DNA from: Gnetum montanum | Lineage: Eukaryota > Streptophyta > Gnetopsida > Gnetales > Gnetaceae | DNA length: 38,728 bases | NCBI GenBank assembly: GCA_015680685.1 | Contig: MNCI01027100.1 | Coordinates: forward strand, 39,137-77,864 | Reading direction: 5' to 3' | Shown here: in pieces, positions 1-8,205 of the stretch | Layout of the letters: each line of letters starts with the position of its first letter | How positions within the stretch are numbered: the stretch's first letter is position 1 | Notes under the pieces: generated by a model | What the model was told of the DNA's origin: nothing | What the model saw: the letters and a program-made list of their open reading frames with translations, nothing else | The model's database searches: none | Position numbers and translations under genes: made by a program

Positions 1-596
1 CCCATTTCCAAATGATGCAGTTGCCTAATGAAGATGGTGTCTCTTCATAACAAATGTCATTGTTATCTTAACAAGACCTGAAAGGATAGTTGTGATTAAG
101 ACTCGAAAAGGCATGTTATAATAACGAACGTGTCTCTTGAGGTAACCTTTGGGGGTTTGACCGAAGGAATTTATACCCAAGGTTAGAGGTCATGCTAGCA
201 TGGGAATGGCAAAGGTAGCATTGGCAAGTCATGGGGTGGCAAAGCCGGTATAGGCAAGTCACAGGAAGCTGGGTGAAGTGGGATAGGAAGTGGACTAGCC
301 ATCCCTTCTAGCTAGGTTATAGGCCTAACCATTGTGGCAATGTTGGATTGCCTTTAAGGAATAGATGACAAAGGAAGAAAACCCCAAGGAACACTCTCAG
401 AGCATGATCTGGATACACTTTTCCATATCAATAAAGCATTATTTTCTTTCTTTTTCTGCATTTTTCCTATTATTTCTTTTATATATAATGTTGAATATCA
501 CTTATATTTCGCATTGGTATATTTTCTTTGTACGCATAATGTTTAATATATCGTATATTTGATGTTTGCCATGACATGTAGGGACGAGATATCACA
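1..596 (+). repeat. 5' LTR of element C (left tip outside window)
   Basis: This stretch aligns end to end with 23324-23915. The right copy starts TGTCACATCCCC and ends GGGATGTCACA; the left copy enters the window about 9 bases inside that start. In the first 120 aligned bases I count about 15 differences, mostly transitions, so the pair is old. The copy ends in a CA directly before a primer-binding site, which fixes orientation as +. A 65-codon ORF inside it (365-562) is translated LTR, not a gene. Confidence 0.92.
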
Positions 597-598
597 AT

Positions 599-611
599 TG
601 GTATCAAAGTA
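599..611 (+). other. Primer-binding site of element C (initiator tRNA-Met type)
   Basis: TGGTATCAAAG lies two bases after the LTR end. It differs by one base from TGGTATCAGAG, the complement of the 3' end of plant initiator tRNA-Met used by many plant LTR retrotransposons. It marks the start of reverse transcription and confirms the + orientation of C. Confidence 0.85.
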
Positions 612-615
612 AGCC

Positions 616-2078
616 ATGACCCAAGGACCATTCAGAACCATGGGCTCACTACAACATGAACTTGATGATAAACCTTGAAGCCACAACACATGGAAAGCCA
701 TTGATCATCATTGAATGTACCATATAATTGTGATGCAAGTCAAAAGATGCGTTTCCATTGACTTCACAAACAATGGATCAAGCATCTAAATCCTAGCAAC
801 TAACAAAATTTCTTTCATGGATATCATTAATTGATGAAGATTTGATCACACATCATCAAAATTCATCAATTATAAGAGATGTTGATAAGATAATGATACA
901 CTAATCCAAGTAACTCTTACCCATTTTAATAATATAATTATTAATCAATTAGGATCATTGTTAAATTTTTTTTCAAGAAAGTTAGTAACCATGACCTGAA
1001 TTGACCTTGTTTTGTTGAAATTTACTATCCAAGTAATCTAGAAGATTCCAAATTACCATATGTCATCCTAGAAATGTCAATTCAACGAAGCACGCTAGTT
1101 TGGTCCTTTTAAATCTTGAAAAATCAACTTTATTTTTAAACTCTAAAACTATGGTCAACATATAGTACTTGTTGAGACGATTCCAATGATACAAATTTCA
1201 TCTCAATCGGACTTACAGTTTGAGAGATAGTGATGTTTAAAATTTCTCATTATATGTGCATCAAAATAATATTAATTTATTATTTGTACAAAATAAATTT
1301 TCAAATTTTAGGGTCAAAAATCAACCCTAAATCCCCATTTACCCGTACTAAACCCTTATGTTGTCATTGGCCAAACCACCGCGTCAATTGCCGAGGTAAA
1401 GAGAAATAAAATAATAATAATAAAATTTTTAAAAAAACTTTAATTTTGAACAAGAGGTCATGGGTTCAAACCCAGGCTTCCATAATTTTAATTAAAAAAA
1501 ATCAAGCAGGGTCTCAGGTTCAAACTTGAACCCCAATAATTTTTATTTAAACACTTAAAAAATAAAATAAAATAAATAATATTAAAAATATATTCTTAAA
1601 AAAATTTGGACCACAGCCAGGCCCACGGCTAGCCCTGGCTAGGCGCGGCCAAGCCACTAGTAGGCTGTGATTGCAGAGGCTGGTGCAGGGGCCCCAAAAA
1701 AGCCAAAAAAAACAACCATGCATGTGACCCCACATCCACCCACCACGGCGTTACTTGCTTGACCCTGCACCTGCGTGCCTCTATTGCCGCCATCACTGCC
1801 TCTCATGTTGTCCATCACTACCTCCGCTGCCGCCCATCACTGCCTCAGCATTGCCTATCACTGCCTCTAGCACTGCCATGACCTTGAAATGGTGCATCAC
1901 CGTTGCTGCCATTCACAACGAAACGGTAAATTCTCCGTTATATGACGGAAAATTTTCAGTTGTCTGTCAACTAATGGAAAAATTTAAAATTCCCATCAAT
2001 TAATGGAAAATCCAAATTTTTGTCATTAAATTGTTAATTTAAAATTAGGAACTTACAAAAATAGTTCCAAAATTAGAA
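616..2078 (+). other. Non-coding body of element C, 5' part
   Basis: No gag or pol similarity is visible in any frame; all short ORFs here look like chance. The stretch is AT-rich up to about 1600, then GC-richer at 1610-1900. At 1445-1475 and 1505-1530 are two GGTTCAAAC-type sequences resembling a tRNA B box, without a matching A box. Because a full-size LTR retrotransposon would hold gag here, C is judged non-autonomous. Confidence 0.6.
1786..1884 (+). repeat. Imperfect short tandem repeat, CCATCACTGCCTC-like
   Basis: The motif CCATCACTGCCTC or close variants recurs about four times at roughly 20-25 base spacing, in a GC-rich patch that stands out from its AT-rich surroundings. It can be read as an Ala/Ser/Pro/His-rich peptide, but no gene context supports this. 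Confidence 0.5.
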
Positions 2079-2187
2079 TTTGGCATAGTGGTAGTAAAAA
2101 AGATAAAACTTCTGTAATTAAGCATGCTCGCTCTAGGGTAGGACTGGGATGGGTGACCTCTTGGGAAGTCTTATTTTCTACGCCAAA
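2079..2187 (+). ncRNA. 5S rRNA-like segment within element C
   Basis: About 65 bases (2108-2172) align to the middle and 3' part of plant 5S rRNA. The A-box region (AATTAAGCATGCTCG) is recognisable. The C-box region GGGATGGGTGACCTC, followed by TTGGGAAGTC, is almost unchanged. Flanking bases TTTGGCATAG (2079-2088) and CTACGCCAAA (2178-2187) pair at 9 of 10 positions, as the terminal helix of 5S would, although their sequence is not that of genomic 5S. The length of about 109 nt is near the 120 nt of 5S RNA. The likely role is a Pol III internal promoter carried by a retroelement, as known for Cassandra TRIM elements. The 5' third is not 5S-like. It is a pseudogene-like relic rather than a working rRNA gene. 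Confidence 0.72.
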
Positions 2188-2945
2188 TGTCCTAGACTTG
2201 AAAAGCCATAAATTTTGATTTTGGAAACCTTTTTCGATGAACAAAGATTTTTTTCCTATAGATTTCAACGTTCTAAACCTAATGGTGAAATCAAATCCAT
2301 CCCAGGGAACCTCAAAGATTAGTTTTTACTCCCTGCTCGATATAGTGCCTCGAGATCCTCAAAAGTTTAATTTTGGCATCCCTCAAGTATATGATGTCTA
2401 TTTTCAACATATGAATAGTCATTTCTAACATTTTTCACCCTTTTGAACTCAATGGTGACATCAAATTTATCATTCAGGCACCCTATAATTCAATGATATT
2501 ATAAATTCAACATTTTAGGCTTTAAGATTTAGTACATAACCCTTACAAATAGTTTTAAGATCACTATGGCATGTTATTAGTTACACTGCTAGAGTCAGTG
2601 TTCTCAAGGGGGATAGAAAGATCATAAAAAATAATATAGTTAAATATTATTAAAAATCAAGTAATGTAATTATATATTACTAAAATTAGATAATATAGTT
2701 TCATATTATTAAAATTATACGATGTCATTAAATATTACTAAAATTAGATAATATAATTATTCAATTGATATAGTTGATTATTAGTTAATGAATCAATTGA
2801 TGTATTAGTTAAAGATCAGTTGATGTATTAGTTGGAGAATTAGTTGAAGAAATAGAACAATCTTCAACCGTTAAGAAAAGGGTATATTAAACCATCCTAC
2901 AATCAAAACATAGGGCAAAACAACATAGAGACTCAAAATGTCATT
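2188..2945 (+). other. Non-coding body of element C, AT-rich
   Basis: No convincing coding sequence. Two related stretches near 2263-2300 and 2440-2472 share an 'AATGGTGAxATCAAAT' core, suggesting an old internal duplication. The 63-codon ORF at 2237-2428 spans the first of these and has no recognisable domain. Confidence 0.5.
2640..2760 (+). repeat. AT-rich tandem repeat, period about 29 bp
   Basis: A 24-base unit beginning ATATTACTAAAATTAG occurs exactly at 2674-2697 and again at 2732-2755, with a diverged copy between them (from 2703). This gives a period near 29 bases over roughly four units. Immediately right, GATGTATTAGTT is also duplicated (about 2799 and 2822). Confidence 0.7.
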
Positions 2946-3171
2946 TTGACAAAGAGTATGATACTCATGAAGAGAAATGATCTAGACAATAATCCAAGAT
3001 TGAGAATAAAAGTTACAACATACAACATGCTTGCAAGAGCCCTAGTGAGTGAGAAACAATATCTGCTATGTCCATCATGGGCCTTGGATTGGCACGAATA
3101 TCAATACCCATGCATTTTAGTAAAATTACAAGATTTGGATGTTGATATCTTGTGCTTACAAGAAGTCTTAC
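2946..3171 (+). pseudogene. CCR4-like EEP nuclease, 5' part (captured by element C)
   Basis: The frame encodes the N-terminal half of an exonuclease-endonuclease-phosphatase (EEP) domain of the CCR4 deadenylase type. In order it shows RIKVTTYNMLA, then CPSWALDW, then DVDILCLQEV, three hallmarks of plant and yeast CCR4 homologues. The Mg-binding Glu is in the LQEV motif (codon 3162-3164). In that family the enzyme shortens mRNA poly(A) tails. The first ATG in frame is at 2958; no leucine-rich-repeat region precedes it. The frame runs to the insertion point of element A and continues without a frame change at 21977 after removal of one copy of the 5-bp duplication. It lies on the same strand as C. 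It is most likely a transduplicated host gene fragment, now a pseudogene. Confidence 0.85.
3167..3171. repeat. Target-site duplication CTTAC, left copy (element A)
   Basis: CTTAC here and at 21977-21981 directly flank element A. Five bases is the usual duplication size for Ty3/gypsy elements. Joining the flanks restores the CCR4-like reading frame, which independently supports the boundary. Confidence 0.9.
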
Positions 3172-3264
3172 TAATGAGTGGCAAGGTACCCCTACACCCA
3201 ACTATACGAATATGAGTGTTCATGCGCGATCTAGTCGAACTCCGAGGATTAAGTCCTTATGCGC
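3172..3264 (-). repeat. Left (3') LTR of element A, outer 93 bases
   Basis: It matches 21122-21215 of A's right LTR, starting TAATGAGTGGCAAGG versus TGATGAGTGATGAGG. The outermost dinucleotide on this side has decayed from TG to TA. The LTR is broken here by element B and resumes at 12020. A lies on the minus strand, so this is the end of its 3' LTR. Confidence 0.9.
3260..3264. repeat. Target-site duplication TGCGC, left copy (element B)
   Basis: TGCGC at 3260-3264 and 12015-12019 flanks B. The uninterrupted right LTR of A reads TTATGCGCCTATGC at the equivalent place, with one TGCGC, confirming duplication by B's insertion. Confidence 0.92.
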
Positions 3265-4133
3265 TAATGGGACGCAATATCGCATAGGCCATGATATCGT
3301 GTAGGTCGCGATATCACGTCTTCCCTACGATATCGCGTACGCGATATTGTGTCTTCCCTCCAATATCGCGTATGCGATATCGCAGTCCGCCGCAATGTCT
3401 ATAAATAAGAAGCGGCTCTCCCTTGTTCATCATTAATTAGGAGTTAGAAGTAGTGAAGCTCTGGCAATTTAATCCCTCCAGAGTTAGATTATTTTTCCAG
3501 TGTTTGCCCGCAGTGTGATGAATGTAATTGTATGGCATTCTTTATTCAAGTGTGACGTACTTGGACACGCACATGATCGGCAATAAAGATCGAGATTACT
3601 TCATCATTGCAGCATTCACTTTGTTATTTATTTGTTTATTTATTTAATGTTATTTACTGTTTTCTCTCTCTCACCCTTAAACTCCTAGAACGTGAAACGA
3701 GTACGACTTGATTATGAGCATTTAAGTGTGACTACTTGGTAGCCTAGTGGCGTACCTAGGATCTGCGCTTGGTAATCCCAATGGTAGTCATGCACGAGGT
3801 CCAAGATGTGTACGATTGATCAAGGAATTGGTTGCTTGTCGCACTTAGGCTAGATTAGATTTCCTTACCCTTTTGCTCCTAGCTTAGCTTAGTTAATATT
3901 ATTTTCCACTGCCTTCAGGAGTAGCGTTAGAATTAGGAAACACATCATACACCTCACTCTGGACTTAACCATACGTGACAAATATAAATACTAGTCTAGG
4001 TGGAAGACAATGAATTGTGACCTAAGGTTAATGATCTAGGTGCCACAACTAGTCTGTCTAAGGAGTTCGACCGGATCGTGCGTGCTACGCTCTTTTCATA
4101 TGGTTGAGTGTAGGGGTACCTCGCCACTCATCA
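3265..4133 (+). repeat. 5' LTR of element B
   Basis: This 869-bp copy pairs with 11163-12014. It starts TAATGGG (TG decayed to TA; the other copy keeps TGATGGG) and ends CGCCACTCATCA, followed at once by the primer-binding site. It contains a GATATC-rich array, a TATA box at 3400-3408 and an AATAAA signal at 3582-3587. The two LTRs are nearly alike in the middle but differ by several percent overall and more in the array. Confidence 0.95.
3270..3408 (+). promoter_or_regulatory. LTR promoter of B: GATATC array plus TATA box
   Basis: About seven units centred on GATATC or AATATC, often as palindromic GCGATATCGC, sit between 3273 and 3384. They are followed about 15 bases later by TATAAATAA (3400-3408). 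The same layout recurs in B's 3' LTR (TATA at 11280), inside B (7725), in both LTRs of A and, weakly, in D. I infer an upstream activating region for Pol II transcription; no factor is assigned. Confidence 0.7.
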
Positions 4134-4134
4134 T

Positions 4135-4152
4135 TGGCGCCGTTGCCGGGGA
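4135..4152 (+). other. Primer-binding site of element B (tRNA-Asp)
   Basis: TGGCGCCGTTGCCGGGGA begins one base after the LTR. It is a perfect complement over at least 17 bases to the 3' end of plant tRNA-Asp including CCA, the primer typical of Athila/Tat-type plant Ty3/gypsy elements. Confidence 0.92.
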
Positions 4153-4249
4153 TGGTGCTAGTTATCTAGATTAGTTATATCATACAAGGTCACTATATAA
4201 GAACTTAACGATATATCTCTTAGAAAGAAGAAATAATTATTAAAAAGTC

Positions 4250-6391
4250 ATGCCTAAATTCACACACATTTTCACAACAATGTCTCTCCTACAAGATGAT
4301 AATAACATCACACTTTGTGAGGAAGTTCATTGGAGAACCAATGAACTATATGACGATGAAGATTGGAGTATACAACCTGAAGTGGGAGTTTCTTATAAAC
4401 ATGAAGGAAAACAACGTCATCGCAATGCATGAAAGCCTAACTTATCTGATGACGATGAACCCCCACTGGCCACTACAAGCTTAACGCAAATACAAGAGGT
4501 CGTTCGAATCTCACATAGGCATCGTAAAGAGAGTCGTCTACCCAGGCTCGATTTTAACAACTTTCCCAAATTTTCAAGAGGCTATGACTTAGATCCGCAA
4601 CAACACTTACAATCCTTCTACGATGCCTGCACATGGAATAACATTGATAACGGGTGGAAAAAACTTAAGCTCTTTCCTATGACACTCGTTGACCAAGCTA
4701 AAGTATGGTATAGATCGTTAAAACAAAATTCGATACAACGCTGGTCAACAATGGTGGAAGTCTTTAACGAAAAATATTAAACCTACGCAAGAGTGTCAGC
4801 CTTGAGGAAACAAATCCAAGGATGGAAACAAGCAAAACATGAACCCTTGGAAATGGCCTTAGAAAGATATTATGCACTATTAAACAACTGTCCAAGCCAT
4901 GGGTTTTCCGAGGAAAGGCTAATGTACAACATTATTGATGGGCTACGTAATGAAACAAGAGAGACCTTAGGAACGTATGCCCAAGGTCAATTATACAAAC
5001 TACGAACCCATCAAATCCAAGAGCTTATTAAGCGGATAGCAAAAGAAGAAGGAGAAATAGTTACATGGGAGAGTGTTGAAAAACATCAACAGGACCAAAA
5101 TCACAATTTAACAAAGGTCCCTGATCATAGCAAGGAGAAATCAACAATTTTCAAGGTGGAAACATCATCTTTGCTAATACAACAATCATTAGAAGAAGCT
5201 AAGGCAAAGATCAATAAGATGTTGGACTGGATATATCACAAGTGTGGAGAATGTATCAACAATATTGGAGATAGAGTGTTGACAACCCAAGAAGCAGGAC
5301 AAAACATTAAACATTCGGAGAAAAAGAATGAAGGGAATAAGCGCTCAACTGCCAATCCTACGTATGAATGCAACATATGCATGTACGATCACCCCAAAGG
5401 CCAATGCCCAATATTGTTACATTTATATGAGCATTGGGAAAACACGTTACATCCAGAGTTCGTACAGAGATCCTGTGTTCGATCACAGTGGAAACCATCC
5501 CAGTTGTGAGGGAGACCACCCTTGGACTGGGGGCACCCTTCATATTTTTCGAACTCAAATGCTTATCACATTCAACATCCTGTTTCTCCAACTGGTCCAA
5601 CATACTTTGTCTTACCACACTACTATTCTCCACAATACTATCAACCCATGCCTCCAATGCAACTACCACCTTGTGCACCTTATATTTCTCCTAACTTTCA
5701 ACATTCTTATCCTTTCCCTCCTTCCACATCGCCACCAACTACCCCTAACGTACCTACACCACCGCAACCCACGAACAACACTTGTGCTACTGCTATTAAC
5801 AGTAGTGAAAAGCCTCCTTAACATCAAAAGTGTCCTTTCTTTAAACACAGCCTTAGGAAAGGACAACACAATTCCGAGGCCACTACACCTTCCAACCCAG
5901 CACAAGTCCAACAATGTGGTGCACCCTTACCTTTGAACCCAATGCCTCATGTAACTTCATCAAGGCCACCATCTAACACTCCAACAACCATACGGCCCAA
6001 TGAACACAACCATGGGAGGCATCAACCCAATCCTTGCATACCATATAACGGTCACAAAAATCATAGTGGATCAACTTGTTATCCGGGAACTACATCGTAT
6101 AAAGTGCCCCACTATGCTTATTACAATCAAGTGTGTGAACCCCAATGGGATAAGTATAGACCAGTTTCAATACTTCCAACATGCAAGGATCCTTATCTTT
6201 CATTTATTAATCCGTGCCATACTCAACTGATTGGTTATGGGGGATACCCCCCATTTCAACAACAAGCAGGATTAATAAATATTTTTCATTTCTTTAATTT
6301 TACACCTTTTTGTTTTCCAGTTTTTTTTTTCATTTTTCAACTTTTTGTTTTATCTTTTTGTGTTTTTTTCTTTGTACGTTTTTGTAAGTAA
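4250..6391 (+). pseudogene. Gag of non-autonomous element B
   Basis: A single frame of about 713 codons starts at ATG 4250, some 100 bases after the primer site. It has only four internal stops (TGA 4430, TAA 4778, TGA 5507, TAA 5819), each explainable as C-to-T change in CGA or CAA. The retrotransposon gag core lies at codons 100-300: FPKFSRGYDLDPQQHLQSFYDAC, then GLRNETRETLGTYAQG. A retroviral-type zinc knuckle C-x2-C-x3-H-x4-C (CNICMYDHPKGQC) follows near codon 373. Then comes a long Pro/Tyr/His-rich tail. Gag would package the element RNA in cytoplasmic particles. The last codons from about 6275 are a translated T-rich tract, so the true stop was probably lost. No protease or RT follows. 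The gag core is clearly related to those of A, D and E. Confidence 0.85.
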
Positions 6392-7639
6392 TATCGTCTA
6401 TGAATAAAACACTCGTGTGGATCGTTGGTTGAAGTGTGTTCTATGTTATTAAGTCATGAGTGATCAATTATTTGGAACAGTGAGCTCATTACACCCACTC
6501 ATCCACTCTACAAATAAGAGGTTTTGTTCGAGGGTACAGTGATATTCTTGGCATTCTTAAAACTTAAAATTAATTTTGTGTTCATTGTACCTAGAATGAA
6601 GAAGGATGGACCAAGAGGGAATGATTAGGGTGTAATGTCAAGGGGACTTGTGGATTCTCTTTGGTGACATCTGTGGGAGTTATCATGCAATGTGGTTGTA
6701 CTAAGATCCCTGTAGATCTAATGAAAAATGGGAGTAAGAGTAATCAAAAGGACACTTGAAAATCAAATGTTGTTCTAGGAGGTCCCATTGGAAAGACATG
6801 CACCCATGCCTGAATGTTGGTGGCTTCTCTGGATTCAGTAAAGTTTAAAAAATAGAAAAAAGAGAAAAACAAGATGCCACAAAACAAAAATTACTCCTCC
6901 CTTTCATAAAATGCCAAGTGATCGTATGCCTTGTTGTTGTGGTACTCTCATAGTTGTTCACCATGGGATGAAACGATGCGATGTCACCGATTGAAGGATG
7001 GACTTGGTCCTAATCTTAGAATGATGGGTTAATAACACCTTAATCATGCTTTTCACGCAGGATTCACTGTGTCCTTGGTTAGTTACCTCATGTCCCACTC
7101 TCTATGATCCTTTTCTATACTTCACCTCATCTGTTCATGTAATTATAGCTCGTGTCCCATGTAGCATCGAATTTTCATCTCATTTCGGTGATATTTACAT
7201 GTGTTTGTTTTGTGGAGTTAGTGTGGATTACATTTAACCCTTCTAGTGCCCACGGACACTTTAAGTGTGGTTACACAAGGGCATTATAGGTTGAAACCTG
7301 CTTTGGGGAGGACCCACTTGTGTAATTTTGTTATAATCTTCACTAATTCTCTAGCTCAAACACACAATTTCTTACCCTCAGTTTAATTCTTTCATTGATT
7401 TTCTTTCCCTACTATTATCCCTCTAAAATTCTATGTTCCAATGTACTATTACATTCCCTTTTTTCGTAACCGCCAAATTTTTATTGCTGAAGTTCACATC
7501 ATTATCATTAAGAGTGCCTCTCGAATCAATGAAATTACCCTAGGACATCTTACTACTTTCCCATGTCCTCAATTTCCAACTTTAATTTCAAGAAAAATCA
7601 TTAAAAATTTGGTATTTTTCATGTGTCTCACATTAGTAG
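6392..7639 (+). other. Untranslated region of B, homologous to A's 3' UTR
   Basis: No supported gene. Two anchors match A's region downstream of pol. One is 6789-6813 versus 14117-14146 on the minus strand (GGAAAGACATG and CCCATGCCTGAA). The other is 7300-7318 versus 13657-13675, a 19-base exact match. Their order and spacing (about 500 bases) agree in both elements. A T-rich tract at the start mirrors the one after pol in A, D and E. So B's gag is joined directly to the family's 3' UTR. The 116-codon ORF at 7441-7791 has no recognisable domain. Confidence 0.7.
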
Positions 7640-7732
7640 GGCCGAGATATTGTGTACGCGATATCGTGTCCCACGTGATATCGAGTACGGGATGCATCGT
7701 ACGTGATATCACATCCTATTTTCCTATAAATA
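7640..7732 (+). promoter_or_regulatory. Internal promoter in B: GATATC array plus TATAAATA
   Basis: Four GATAT(C/T) units lie between about 7646 and 7711, three with exact GATATC, then TATAAATA at 7725-7732. Layout and unit sequence copy the LTR promoter, but the sequence after the TATA box is different from the LTR's transcribed part. It sits about 480 bases upstream of the cargo ORF and points at it, so it probably drives that ORF. Confidence 0.65.
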
Positions 7733-8205
7733 GGATACCCCCGCTGCAACACTTAGCATCATTTTGCACTTTACGCGGGGGGAGATTTTGAAATTTTTCT
7801 TTGCAACTTGCGATTGCGTGACCCTTGCTTTTTCACTCATATCTCGCACACTGGTGCTCTGATTTTAATTCTGTTTGAACTTGCTTGAACCCGAAGTGTT
7901 CAATTTAGTCGTGGGGGGAGAGACACGTACCAAAAAGTAGTGCTTAACTTTTTTGAAATTTATCATCACCCAAAGGACATCAATTAGGGTAATTAACACT
8001 AACACTTAGAATAATTGTGCCAAAAATCATATGACCTTAGGTACACTGAGAGACTAAAATGACAACCACCTAAGCACAAAATCCATTATTACAATTTTTG
8101 GGTATGATCACACGTTATAACATAAGATCTTTAATTAAGGTAAGTAGTAAGGTATAACTTGACTTCAAAAACAACCTTACTAATGCTTGATCCGTGTGAT
8201 TGCAG
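7733..8205 (+). other. Leader of the cargo ORF with possible 66-nt intron
   Basis: No ORF of note. A donor-like AAGGTAAGT (GT at 8140-8141), a branch-point-like TACTAAT (about 8179-8185) and an acceptor TGATTGCAG ending at 8205 outline a 66-nt intron that would end directly before the ATG at 8206. That is near the lower size limit for plant introns, so it is only suggested. Confidence 0.4.

Noticed and set aside
365-562. 65-codon ORF in C's LTR
   Set aside because: The partner LTR does not preserve it and the peptide is hydrophobic translation of AT-rich DNA.
1445-1530. Two GGTTCAAAC sequences like a tRNA/SINE B box
   Set aside because: No A box at the right distance, no cloverleaf and no poly-A tail; such sequences are frequent in plant LTR elements.
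1755-2003. 82-codon ORF over the CCATCACTGCC repeats
   Set aside because: Low-complexity translation of a short repeat; no domain and no gene context.
5328-5936. 202-codon ORF overlapping B's gag in another frame, and antisense ORFs at 5358-5678 and 5663-5914
   Set aside because: Shadows of the proline-rich gag tail; the gag frame itself has family similarity and explains the open frames.
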